Source: Pomphorhynchus laevis | Lineage: Eukaryota > Acanthocephala > Palaeacanthocephala > Echinorhynchida > Pomphorhynchidae | Reading direction: 5' to 3' | Length of the DNA: 64,000 bases | Assembly (NCBI GenBank): GCA_012934845.2 | Contig: WNNJ02000657.1 | Coordinates: forward strand, 1 to 64,000 | Part shown: one piece after another, positions 1 through 9,425 of the stretch | Numbering within the stretch: the first letter of the stretch is position 1 | Layout of the letters: the number at the start of each line of letters is the position of its first letter | Made by a program: the position numbers and the translations under genes | The notes under the pieces: model-generated | What the model saw: the letters and a program-made list of their open reading frames with translations, nothing else | Databases searched by the model: none | Told to the model about the DNA's origin: nothing

Positions 1-15
1 ATTTTCTTCTTCTTC

Positions 16-1689
16 TTAGCGTTTATCCCGTATGACGGGGTCCGCTTGCCACGATCGTTGACGCCAAAATGCCTTCTTTGCTGCGTCTTTGGGCGTGAGT
101 CCGACCATTTTCATGTCCTTAAGAAGGGTATCCATCCATCTTTTCTGTGGTCTTCCTATTGGTCTCTTTCCGTCGACCTCGATTTGAAATGGTGCCTGCG
201 CTAATGTGTTCACGTCTGCCCTCATTACATGTCCATACCATCGCAGCCTTGATTCTCTCAGTTTGTCTGCTATGGGTGCTACGCCAAATCGCTTGCGGAT
301 GTCTTCGTTACGGACATGATCTAGGCGAGTCTTTCCTGCGATCCACCTTAGCATTTTGGTTTCCATGCATCCAAGCTTACGTTCTGCTTCTGCTGTCATT
401 GCCCAGCACTCAGCACCGTACATTGCTACAGGCCGTATTACGCTTCTGTAGAACTTCGATTTGAGTTTGTCTGGCATGCGTTTGTCGCACAAAACTCCAG
501 TGGCTGCTCTCCATTTTGTCCAGCTTGCGTTGATGCGAGTGGTGACGTCTTTTGCCACTCCTCCTGTGCTGGAGATGACTGATCCCAGATATTTGAACGC
601 AGTTGTCTTTGGCAGAAGCACGCCATTAACTGATATGCTTACATCTTCGTTCTGGTTCGTCGTCATGTACTCTGTTTTGGCTGTGTTCAGTTTCAACCCA
701 AACTGTGCCAGGCGATCGTGCCATTGCTGAACTTGTTGCTCGAGGTCATGTTTGTCTTTAGATACCAGCATAACATCGTCGGCATACAGGATGGTCCATG
801 GTGCTTGTCTTAGAAGGTCTTTCGTAATCACGTCCATAACTATGATGAATAGTAATGGGGAGAGTGCAGATCCTTGGTGCACACCGACTGAGATTGGAAA
901 TTCTCTGGATTTTCCCGCTGCTGTTAGCACATTGCTCGTCGTTCCTTTGTACAACATCTTCACCCATTCGATCAATTCCTCCGGTACTTTTCTGCGTCTC
1001 AAAGCGTACCATATAAGCTTATGAGGTACTCTGTCGAACGCTTTCTCAAGGTCCAGAAAAGCTACATGGAGGGGCTGCTTCTTCTCTCTGTGCTTTTCAA
1101 GGAGTAGTCTGGCTGAGTGTATTGCATCGATGGCTCCACAGTTGCGCACAAAGCCTGCCTGGTTGACACTTAGTTTGACGGAGTCACGGATTCTCTTGTC
1201 GAGCACTCTCTCGAAGATTTTCATGGTGTGACTGAGAAGACGAATTGGGCGGTAGTTTTCACAATCTGCTGGGCTTCCTTTCTGCTTCCAGATTGGGATA
1301 GTTATGCTTCGACTCCAGTCTTCTGGCACCTCTTTTGCGTCAACAATCTTCTGGAGAAAATTAGTTAGCCATGGTGTCCACTCATCCGGATTGATTCTCC
1401 AGAAGTCCACCGCTAAATCATCGGGTCCGTTGGCTTTACCCGGCTTCATCTTCATCATTGCCTCTCTGACCTCTGCACCATTGAGTGGATCGACTTGTGT
1501 GTGATTTGGAGTCCCCTCTGGTATTGGTGGATGTTCAAACTCTTCTGTAAAGATGGCTTTAAAATATCTTCTCCATCTCTCCAGCACGTCTTGTGGGTGT
1601 ATAATGAGTTTTCCCTGCTCATTGCTGATACCATGGAACTTCTCGATGTCTGCTGCCTTCTTCCGTCTTGAACGGGCTAGTCGGTACAC
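16..1689 (-). CDS. RTE reverse transcriptase portion
   Basis: This 557-residue open frame is the reverse transcriptase half of the RTE polyprotein. RT motifs in order are NYRPIRLLS (145-153), the palm motif A FLDLEKAFDRVP (211-222, Asp213), motif B GVHQGSALSPLLF (269-281) and the catalytic YADD (302-305). The carboxy end carries the RTE-typical region with GRPQKRWMD near residue 520. The listed Met1 is not a real start: the residues before it are encoded in the endonuclease frame, and about 70 bases of overlap reflect the one-base slip in an A-run. Apart from that the frame is open to the stop, so the copy is recent. Confidence 0.9.
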   Translation of the reverse strand: MYRLARSRRKKAADIEKFHGISNEQGKLIIHPQDVLERWRRYFKAIFTEEFEHPPIPEGTPNHTQVDPLNGAEVREAMMKMKPGKANGPDDLAVDFWRINPDEWTPWLTNFLQKIVDAKEVPEDWSRSITIPIWKQKGSPADCENYRPIRLLSHTMKIFERVLDKRIRDSVKLSVNQAGFVRNCGAIDAIHSARLLLEKHREKKQPLHVAFLDLEKAFDRVPHKLIWYALRRRKVPEELIEWVKMLYKGTTSNVLTAAGKSREFPISVGVHQGSALSPLLFIIVMDVITKDLLRQAPWTILYADDVMLVSKDKHDLEQQVQQWHDRLAQFGLKLNTAKTEYMTTNQNEDVSISVNGVLLPKTTAFKYLGSVISSTGGVAKDVTTRINASWTKWRAATGVLCDKRMPDKLKSKFYRSVIRPVAMYGAECWAMTAEAERKLGCMETKMLRWIAGKTRLDHVRNEDIRKRFGVAPIADKLRESRLRWYGHVMRADVNTLAQAPFQIEVDGKRPIGRPQKRWMDTLLKDMKMVGLTPKDAAKKAFWRQRSWQADPVIRDKR

Positions 1690-3052
1690 GCCTTTTTTCT
1701 CCTTCTCGAGTGTCGAGCTTTTGGTAGAGGTTATCTAGGTGGTTACTCCTAGCAATAGCCACTTGTTTCCTTGCTTTCTTTTTCGCTCGGTGATATTCAT
1801 CTTTGTTCTCCTGTGTTTGTGCTATCCGGAGAGCCTTGTATGAATTTTTCTTTGCCTTCACTGCGTCTTTGACCTCTTCTGTCCAAAACCAAGTTTCTTT
1901 GTCGATGTATTTTTGACATGGCTTGGTGGATCCGAGTATGTGCTTTGCAGCTAGGTGGATCGTGCAGCGCAACGCGGTCCAGGTGTCCTGTACTCCATGT
2001 ATGCTAGGTAGTCTTATCCGGGCCAGCTTTGCCTTTGTTCCAACTGTGTCTTCTTCCCTCAGTTTCCACCACTTGATTCGGCTCGTCTTTGTTTGTTCTG
2101 GCCTCGGTTTACGGGGGACTTCAATTTTCAGGTCACATATCAGTGGCTTATGTTGAGTCGCTGTGGTCTCTGATGGAATGACCTTTGTGTCTAGCACCGT
2201 CTTCTTGTGTTTTCGCCTCACCAGGACAAAATCAATTTGCGACTTCCTGATTTGTGAGCCCGTTCCATGGTAATATGTGTACAGGTGGCTCGGCCTTTTT
2301 GTGAAGTTGGTGTTGGTGATGGTGAGGTTGTGCGTAGTTGCAAACTCCAGTAGTTGTTCCCCTTCTGCGTTCTTCTCACCTATGCCATATCCACCGTGAC
2401 ATTCACTCTCATCCGTCTGTCCAACATGGGCATTCATATCACCGGCTATGATCACATAGTCTTCTTCGGGGACTTCTGCCATCTTTTCATCTAGCATTTC
2501 CCAGAAGTCCAGCTTCTCTTTATCTGTGCATCCTGTTTGAGGAGCGTACACAGAGAAGTAGTGTACGGTCGTTTCGCATAATGCCAGCTTAATCTTCATC
2601 AACCTCCCAGTGTATCGCGTCACTTCGCACACTTGGTCTCTGAGTCTCTCTGCTACGACAATGGCTACTCCGTTTCGTGCTGTCTCAGTTCCCATATAAT
2701 ACAGTTTGTATCCGTCTCCAATTTCCTTGGCTTTTCCGCCCTTCCATTTAGTCTCTTGTATTGCAAGAATGTCAATCTTTCTCCTCTTTAGGTCAGCTGC
2801 AATTTCTCGAGATTTACCCGTCAGTGTTCCTACGTTGAGCGTTGCAACTCGTACGTATGATTGGGCCAGATCACTTGCGTCTCGGCGTCGTCCTTCCGTC
2901 GTGAACCCTCGCTTATTTGCCGAACAGACCGGGTCTTGTCTGATCGCACATCCTCGTGAATTTTTCGAACAGGCCGGATGGCACCTCCTGAACGCGTCGT
3001 CTACAGAGGACGCCTTAGTATTGGCGGGGTCATTTTGATTAAACTTTATCAT
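1619..3052 (-). CDS. RTE endonuclease portion (exonuclease/endonuclease/phosphatase fold)
   Basis: This is a 477-residue open frame. The endonuclease starts near residue 68 with LNVGTL (Asn73), then AIQETKW (Glu100), VYAPQTG (Tyr169), AGDMNAH (Asp205, Asn207), QIDFVLV (Asp274) and TQHKPL (His301), the complete catalytic set of LINE AP-like endonucleases, which nick target DNA to prime reverse transcription. The first 60 residues are basic and Cys-containing with no family I recognise. The reading frame runs out at the carboxy end in a short spurious tail because of the A-run frameshift; the true protein continues into the RT frame. Methionine 3052 is the first in frame and is a plausible start. 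Confidence 0.88.
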   Translation of the reverse strand: MIKFNQNDPANTKASSVDDAFRRCHPACSKNSRGCAIRQDPVCSANKRGFTTEGRRRDASDLAQSYVRVATLNVGTLTGKSREIAADLKRRKIDILAIQETKWKGGKAKEIGDGYKLYYMGTETARNGVAIVVAERLRDQVCEVTRYTGRLMKIKLALCETTVHYFSVYAPQTGCTDKEKLDFWEMLDEKMAEVPEEDYVIIAGDMNAHVGQTDESECHGGYGIGEKNAEGEQLLEFATTHNLTITNTNFTKRPSHLYTYYHGTGSQIRKSQIDFVLVRRKHKKTVLDTKVIPSETTATQHKPLICDLKIEVPRKPRPEQTKTSRIKWWKLREEDTVGTKAKLARIRLPSIHGVQDTWTALRCTIHLAAKHILGSTKPCQKYIDKETWFWTEEVKDAVKAKKNSYKALRIAQTQENKDEYHRAKKKARKQVAIARSNHLDNLYQKLDTREGEKRRVPTSPFKTEEGSRHREVPWYQQ

Positions 3053-3193
3053 GGTTTGATGGTTGCGACAATTGTTTTCCCGACCGGCTGCCGCATGCCT
3101 GTCGTCGGTAAGGTCCGCGTTTGGTTCACGCTCACAGAGAGTAAGCGTTATCCAGTGGCACCACGAGGAGGAACGGACCGCACCACCAATATG

Positions 3194-3225
<32 letters not shown>

Positions 3226-3242
3226 TTATTTATTTATTTATT
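3194..3242. repeat. (TA)n then (TTTA)n microsatellite
   Basis: About 14 TA repeats pass directly into about five TTTA repeats. The tract abuts the 5' end of the RTE element and probably marks its insertion site or a slippage-prone junction. Confidence 0.95.
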
Positions 3243-3290
3243 GAATCGTATGAGATCATATATCTCATATATGATCATATATCCTTTTTT

Positions 3291-3560
3291 TATGAAACTT
3301 AAATGTATGAGAAATCGAAGACAAGTCACCGAGAAGAAGAGAGAAAAGCAAAAGGCCTAATACAAGGCCTTGTGGAACACCGGACGGGATGGAAGAAGGA
3401 TGGGAGAGAGAAGAGTTAGAACAAACGCGAAAAGTACGGTTTGGTAGATATGAAGAAATTCAAGCCACAGCGTGTTAAGAGAAATCATAATCATGATGAA
3501 GACGATGGACAAGAATCGAGTACTCGCCATGTCATAAGCAGATGGTAGATCATGAGAAAC
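3291..3560 (-). mobile_element. CR1/L2-like LINE fragment (same family as 33735-38060)
   Basis: The minus strand matches the RT region of the better copy at about 34685-34960, including the stretch around motif B and the catalytic aspartates. It is a decayed internal piece with no ends of its own and several small differences. Confidence 0.75.
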
Positions 3561-3607
3561 TATGACACTACAAAGTGGAAACTAAAATATTTTTGCGATC
3601 GTCTTTC

Positions 3608-3840
3608 GTTGATAACCTTAGCCTGAATAGATTCGAAGATGGTTTAAGAGGACAGATGTCGTCTCGTCCAGCAGTTTACTGTCCACCTAGCAGGTGTTTA
3701 GCATCCGTGTTCAAACGACAACCAATAACTCAAAAACACATTAGGTGTCGTATATGAGATAACATCTAAATAAGGTGATGCAACCTATGTGGGTCAGACT
3801 AAAAGACCATTACAACATAGCATTAAGGAACATTAATTAA
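3608..3840 (+). mobile_element. Penelope family 2, GIY-YIG endonuclease part (left piece)
   Basis: The plus strand carries YVGQTKRPLQ, the second half of a GIY-YIG nuclease domain as found at the carboxy end of canonical Penelope-like elements. The upstream GVYEI part is damaged here but readable in the copy at 9083-9425. The piece stops at GGAACAT, and the sequence that follows in the other copy resumes at 6391, so Penelope family 1 has inserted inside it. Confidence 0.75.
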
Positions 3841-3963
3841 CATATATGTACCTATAATCTAGAATTAATTGAAAATTGTGAATTAAGAAAGCTGCTATCA
3901 AAAGGGTATAAATATAGATTAAATAATAATAACGACAAAAATAAAATTAACAATTCGTTATAT

Positions 3964-4516
3964 TAGAATCTAATATTAGGTAACTAATATTCGCAATTCG
4001 AATCCACCACACACCGATTTTTTATTTTGTTCTCATTAGAGTTATATTAGATTGTAGTGTACAGTGATGCTGATAGGATTCAAACAACCACATGAGGATA
4101 ATATCAAACTGACCAGTTAAGAATAACGGCTCGTGTATGCAATATTCACAATAGTAAAAAGACAGCTTACGGTTTACCGTCCAGTGAACCTTAAGTATAA
4201 GAATTGAAAAGAAAAAAAATCGGTGTGTGGTGGATTCGAATTGCGAATATTAGTTACCGCCCACACCAAATATAGAACACATTAATTGCGCAATTTGGTA
4301 TATAAGCCAAATATAAACCAGCATTTCGGCGACAAGGAATCAGCAGAAGCAGTTAAAGGACCGAAACACGAAATGTAGGCGTGGGCTCACTGCTGATGAG
4401 GTCCACCCACGCTGATTGTAGTGTACAGTGATGCTGATAGGATTCAAACAACCACACGAGAATAATATCAAACCGACCAGTTAAGAATAACGGCTAGTGT
4501 ATGCAATATTCACAAT
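3964..4516 (+). mobile_element. 553-bp nested insertion, candidate retrozyme-like element
   Basis: The insertion is flanked by a 12-bp target-site duplication AATTCGTTATAT (3952-3963 and 4517-4528), and the Penelope reading frame is continuous across the repeat once it is removed. Inside, a 103-bp segment occurs twice (4050-4152 and 4414-4516), giving a monomer period of 364 bp and 1.3 copies. There is also a 44-bp inverted repeat (3981-4024 and 4213-4256). Hammerhead-like core boxes lie at 4363-4408: GGACC-GAAAC, then a short ACA/TGT stem, then CTGATGA-GGTCC. No protein is encoded. Metazoan retrozymes are short tandem hammerhead units with target-site duplications moved by Penelope machinery; the match is suggestive but stem I pairs poorly. 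Confidence 0.6.
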
Positions 4517-4681
4517 AATTCGTTATATAATAACTTAAATGATTCCTTTAGTGAGCTGATTAATAGTGAAAGCTCGGATATATCTAAGATAAACATTTGG
4601 AAAGATTATATATTTGATAAAATTAAAAATAAAATAAAAATAACAAACAATTATAAAAGAAAAAATAAAATTAATAAAGAT

Positions 4682-5667
4682 ATGTATAAAGAACTTACTA
4701 AATTAAAGGATAACTATATAATAACAACTATTGATAAAGCTAGTAATAATTTTGTCTTCATATGCAAAAAGCTTTATTATGATATACTAATGAAAGAGGT
4801 TAATTCTAATGATTTAAATGTAAATCCAACATATGAACGTAGTGAGTTGAGTTTAAAAACAATTATTACAAGTCACTGTTCTATAATGGATAAAAGGGTA
4901 TAAAGGTTGAATTAGATAATAAAACTATACCTATATTATATTGGAATCCAAAATTACATAAAAATCCAATAAAACCTAGGTTCATATGTAGTGCGTTTAA
5001 ATGTACATTAAAACCACTTTCTGTCTATATGAATAAAATACTTAAAGTAATTAAAGCACATTTTAAAAAATATTGCAAGGTAATCGAAATTAATACTGGT
5101 ATAAAACACTATTTCAGTATTAATTCTACAAAAGAATTTTTAGAACACACAAAAGGAATAAATTTTCAAAATATAAATACATACGATTTTAGTACGCTTT
5201 ATACAAATCTAGATTTAGTAGATATTAAAGTAGCGTTGGTAAAATTAATTAATCTTATATTCGGAAAAAGATATACATATATATGTTATAATAATTATAA
5301 CGCCTATCTAACAAAAATTAAACCATCAAATAAATATAAATATATGGATAAAATTGAATTAATAGAATCCTTAAATATTTTGATAAATCAAAATTATTTA
5401 AAAGTAGGGACATCTATATTTAGACAAGTAAAAGGTGTTCCAATGGGTGGTAATAGTAGCCCAATTATAGCTGACTTGTTTTTAAGCTTTATAGAATATG
5501 AATTTGTTCATAACTGTGTAAAAACTAAATCTAAACAATATAAATATATGAAATATATGTTTCGATACATTGATAATATATGTGTATTTAATTCTAATAA
5601 TTTTTATTCAATTAGTGAGCACATTTATCCAGAAAGCCTTATTCTTAATAAAACCAATATTAATTAA
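4682..5667 (+). pseudogene. Penelope family 1 reverse transcriptase, copy A
   Basis: Two open pieces (4682-4903 and 5029-5667) cover the RT. The first reads TTIDKASNNFVFICKK; the second has the palm block YDFSTLYTNL and motif B GVPMGGNSSPIIADL. The catalytic box reads YIDN instead of the YIDD of the copy at 26533-27675, so the copy is inactive even where it is open. Further readable sequence continues to 6030 but with stops. The product would copy element RNA into DNA in the nucleus. Confidence 0.8.
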
Positions 5668-6390
5668 AAAGAAGGTGTATATCTAGATATGAACATTAAA
5701 TTAACATTAACTAAAACTACTATTAATTTATATCGTAAAGATGACATATTTAAATTTACAAGAAACATATTTTTGCATGAGCATTCATGCATACCATATA
5801 ATATAAAATATAATACATAAAATAATGAAATTTTAAGAATTGCAACAATATGTAATGATATTGGCTTTCTTTAAAATCATTTAAATAATTTAATAGATAC
5901 ATATTTTAAACTAGGTTACTATAAAAATAACATCAAGCAGAAAATAGTAAAATATATAAATCAACACAATAATATAAAGAATAAATTTAAACACTTAAGT
6001 GGCAAATTTTTATGGATGGATAATAAATAATATACTTTTCATTAGAATAAGATACTAGATAGTTATTTCAGAGGAAATACGTCCTTTACACGTATTTGGC
6101 CCCACCGCTATGTTGGGTAGAGGAGTTAGGGGCCGAAACCTGATAGCATAGCAGTTCCTCCTGATGACCTCTAATTCTTATTCTGATACAACGTCTGTTA
6201 TTTATTAGTCAATTCATAAAAATGACTTTTATTTTAAATTTCATTTTTTAACTTGATTTAAATTATAAAAATCTAAAAACAATTATTAATTTTATTATTT
6301 AATTATTAAATTTTGATTTAGCATTATTATGTTTTGTTTATTTTATAATTATATTAAATACGTAAGCTCAGTTAGCTGATTTAACCGTAT

Positions 6391-6760
6391 GCTCTAAGGA
6401 AAGGGGACATGTAATCTGCTATTTTAAACGATTCTCTCAATAAAAGACACAATATTGAGTTCGACAATGCCAAAATTCTGGCAAAAGAATCAAATAACTA
6501 TAGGCGTTTAATTCTTAAGTCTATCTAATCAATGGCAGTGGTGAAAGGATGCACGGTAACAAATCAAATTATAATCTAAGAATTCCCATCGATAGTATGG
6601 ACTAAGAAAACTTGTTCATATTCTTCAGTACTTATATGATATAAGGCGATTGTTGTTTGTTTTGTAAACTACTACCTTGAAAAGGGTCACTGTGTACGAC
6701 CGAAACGTTGTGAACAAAATAAAAGTTAAAAGAATTTTTTATCATGTGGATAATTGATTA
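6391..6760 (+). mobile_element. Penelope family 2, carboxy end and 3' UTR (right piece)
   Basis: The segment starts CGTATGCTC, the exact continuation of the left piece at 3840 as judged from the uninterrupted copy at 9083. It encodes the end of the GIY-YIG region (block RHNIEFDNVKILAK in the better copy) and then a 3' UTR with CGAAACGTTGTGAAC and an AATAAAAG box near 6718. This is the usual finish of canonical Penelope elements. Confidence 0.7.
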
Positions 6761-6889
6761 TGCCTACACATATTATTAAATATAGTTAATGTTGAACTCA
6801 CATTTATTACCCGTATAGTGATGACGTATTGTACATAAGTCACTAACTTGAATAATGTCTGCTTATTTAGGCAATTTGCATATTAAGCA

Positions 6890-7228
6890 GATAAGATATT
6901 GAGAAAACATCCTAAAACCAAGCATTATTTAATGATTTAATAATTTCTCAATAAAATATATTTATTTTTAAATGTCTAGTTTCCCAACTTTGATAAAAGA
7001 TAAATTAACCAAGTCTCCTTTATAGTCTATAAATCGTCAACTTAACTTACTCTCCTAATTTTAGTGAAATCTAAAAAGTTAGGTCGAAGATAATAAAATT
7101 TTAACAAAATATAAAAAAATAAAGATTATTTTAATTTTGTCATTAATATATATATTTGACTTTTTAAATAGCACGTTTGATAAGATATTGAGAAAATATC
7201 CTAAAACTAAGCATTATTTAATAAGCAA
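6890..7228. repeat. Direct repeat bracketing a LINE-B 5' fragment
   Basis: About 45 bases at 6890-6938 recur at 7179-7226 with two or three differences. Between them (6940-7150) lies sequence matching the 5' leader of the LINE at 40195-40420. The repeat is longer than a usual target-site duplication, so it may be a tandem duplication or a leader-monomer repeat. Confidence 0.6.
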
Positions 7229-7420
7229 ATAGTTCATCTTGGGTAAATATATAATTTTTATGATGTAACGAGTGATCTTACAATTTTATTTTTTGTTCTT
7301 AACTATTGCACATCGAATTTGTCAAAATAACTCAATTCACGAAACAATAATTTTTGTAAATATTTGATAATGATCCATTATTGATGAAAACATTATTGGA
7401 GCTGGATCAAACAAGGGGGC

Positions 7421-7492
7421 AGATGCTAACCTCTGTTAACATCTGAAGATGTTAACAGAGGTTAGCATCTGTTAACATCTTCAGATGTTAAC
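7421..7492. repeat. Perfect palindrome pair
   Basis: A 24-base arm at 7421-7444 is matched perfectly in reverse by 7447-7470 with only GA between, and a second palindrome with 10-base arms follows at 7471-7492 (spacer TC). All arms share the core GTTAACATCT. It lies between a LINE-B leader and a LINE-D 3' end, with no coding sequence nearby. Confidence 0.95.
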
Positions 7493-7514
7493 AAAGGTTA
7501 GCGAAATATAAAAT

Positions 7515-7722
7515 AAATTTCCCCCTTTTTTAATAAGGTGGGTACGGAGAAGGTACTTGAATGTGATAAAAAGGGAGCGCGGCGGACTTCGAGAAGTAGC
7601 TGATTAAAGGCCAGTAAGGCGGTGATGAGAAAGTATCGGAGATAGTAGGTGTTGGAGTAATTAGGACTGTGGAATAAGAGGGAATGACGGGAACGCAGCG
7701 ATAGAGAGGTGGGGCGATTGTT
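7515..7722 (-). mobile_element. LINE-D (CR1-like) 3' fragment
   Basis: The minus strand matches the carboxy end of RT and adjacent sequence of the LINE at 46622-47960 and the plus-strand piece at 28975-29345. It ends directly at a LINE-B leader on its right. It is heavily decayed. Confidence 0.65.
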
Positions 7723-9082
7723 CTCTAATTTTAGTGAAATCTAAAAAGTTAGGTCGAAGATATAACTCTTTGATAAAGAGTAACATTTATATGATGAATT
7801 TAAAATTAATTATCTGGTTATCTGGTTTTATGAGATGGCCAATCGCTTGTCCTCTGGTGAGAAAAATCTATGCGTTCAAAATTTTCAAGTTTGCCTACGG
7901 AAACCATTTGTCCGGTGGCTTCCTTTATACATAAAATGAAACAATATTCTTTAGAAAATATAGGTGCGATTGTCAACTTCAATAATTTGTATGCGTTGTA
8001 CTCGTCGATGGTTGCTGTAATAATAGGTTGAAAGTTGGATATATCAACATACGCAGCCTATTATGTAATATCAATGATTGCCGCCATATAATGTTATCTT
8101 CGAGGGTTGGCATATTTGCCATTTCAGAAACATTGATTCGTGATGGAATAGATGATAGTATTATAAGCGTGCCTAATTTCAACATCATTCGTGTTGACAG
8201 GACCGCACATCACTGAGAGGGATGGGTTGCTTTAAATGTCAGATATGGCGTAAAAATAAACTACATGTTCACTTAATCAGATGCGGGTGGTACTTTTGAA
8301 TTGTTGATTGTAAATATGTCTGTTTTTGGTAATACTGACATTCGTCGTTTTTTACCTAACATCAAAGTCAGACTGCTTGAGTATAGAGTTCTGTAAAATT
8401 ATGAGAGTGCATTCAACAATAATTATTCTTTCATCTTAGTCGAATGCCCCTGAGAAGCGTATAATGATTACTAATGGTTTGGCTTAAATTGGCTTACTCC
8501 GTCGTCTGGCTCTGAATTGAAAACGCTGATACGTAACCGAAATAGACTTTACAGGATATAATGCTCCTACCCAACATATCGTTCTAAGTATAATGCTTGT
8601 CGAAATCAGTATGCTAGAGTTCCAGCTAAGAAAAGACTTCTCTACGAGTCCAAAATAATTAATTCAATCCATACTGCCCCGAAAGTATTTTGGTCATATG
8701 TCCACATAAATAGATTTCTTAGGCCGCTTATATCGACGCTAAAGCTCTGCGATAAAATTATCGACTCTAACGCAAAGATCGCAGACGTTTTCGCTGATAC
8801 TTTTTGGCTGCTTAGTGACTATTGTCACAATTCAGGAGACATTATTGCTCATATTAACACCACGTTTTTATACACGCCTATTGTAGCCACACCATTTTCG
8901 GTATATGATGAGCTAACCAGATTATTGATTCATTCTTCTCCAGACAAGATAACATTAACCCAATGCTAGTAGGGTGAATTCATATTTTGCCTAACCTTCT
9001 AGCTCATCAATCGGCAAAACTGTTTCAACTGTCACTTGAGACTTCTACGCTTCCATTAGACTGAAAATGCGCTGCTGATTGA
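7722..9082 (+). mobile_element. LINE-B copy 1 (AP-endonuclease LINE, RT truncated)
   Basis: The endonuclease start reads VGYINIRSLL and AISETLIRDGI near 8030-8150. The link region and RT finger segment follow (the block SSPGQDNIHP of copy 2 is recognisable near 8940). Compared with copy 2 (40195-46618) about 430 bp between the endonuclease and the link are missing at about 8420, and the element stops before RT motif A. Stops are frequent. It is an APE-type LINE of the Jockey/CR1 side of the tree; the clade is not settled. Confidence 0.75.
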
Positions 9083-9425
9083 TACTTTTGCCAGAATTTT
9101 AACATTGTCGAACTCAATATTGTGTCTTTTATTGAGAGAATGGTTTGAAATAGCAGATGACATGTCCCCTTTCCTCAGAGCATACGATGTTCCTTAATGC
9201 TAAGTTGTAATGGTCGTTTTGTCTGACCCACATAGGTTGAATCACATTCGTTACATTTTATCTCATATACGCCACCTAATGTGTTTTTGAGTTATTGGTT
9301 TCTGTTTAAACACGGATGCTAATCACCTGCTATGTGGACAGTAAACTGCTGGACGAGACGACATCTGTCGTCTTAGACCATCTTTGAATCTATTCAGGCT
9401 AAGGGTATCTAAGACTTGCAACATA
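9083..9425 (-). mobile_element. Penelope family 2, uninterrupted GIY-YIG copy
   Basis: On the minus strand the frame reads VYEIKCNECDSTYVGQTKR, the GIY-YIG nuclease signature in which the first Tyr, the second Tyr and the Arg are the catalytic or structural residues. The block RHNIEFDNVKILAK follows after a frame change. In this copy the two halves that are 2.5 kb apart at 3840 and 6391 are contiguous, which proves the nest there. Confidence 0.75.

Larger units (their letters stand above)
1..3190 (-). mobile_element. RTE-clade LINE, nearly full length
   Basis: The element reads on the minus strand and carries an apurinic-type endonuclease followed by a reverse transcriptase with no separate first ORF, the plan of RTE/BovB elements. 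Its 3' end lies at the window start: the minus strand closes with a short run of GAA/AAG triplets just after the RT stop, as RTE elements end in short simple repeats rather than long poly(A). The 5' end lies near the TA-repeat at 3194. It looks young because only one lesion is visible, a one-base change in an A-run near 1697 that splits the single protein into two frames. The left flank is outside the window, so no target-site duplication can be checked. Confidence 0.9.
3841..6390 (+). mobile_element. Penelope family 1, copy A (interrupted)
   Basis: This is an AT-rich Penelope-like reverse transcriptase element. Around 3880-3960 the frame reads CELRKLLSKGYKYR, a conserved block before the RT. 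The element is then broken by a 553-bp insertion (3964-4516) and resumes at 4529. The RT lies at 4680-6030 and the 3' untranslated tail, with the CCGAAACCTGATAGC and CTGATGACC motifs, runs to about 6390. No GIY-YIG domain follows the RT, so the family is either endonuclease-deficient or carries the nuclease at its amino end, like Naiad-type elements; the latter is my inference. Several stops are present. Confidence 0.8.

Noticed and set aside
147-1024. Plus-strand frames opposite the RTE reverse transcriptase
   Set aside because: They are antisense shadows of a clearly conserved RT frame.
3952-4528. A DNA transposon (MITE) based on the 44-bp inverted repeat
   Set aside because: The inverted repeats at 3981 and 4256 are internal to the target duplications rather than at the ends, and the insert has a tandem-monomer structure.
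6107-6165. A standard hammerhead ribozyme in the Penelope tail
   Set aside because: The GAAAC and CTGATGA boxes are present, but the stem II bases are displaced by two and stem III is not formed, so I only report the motif.
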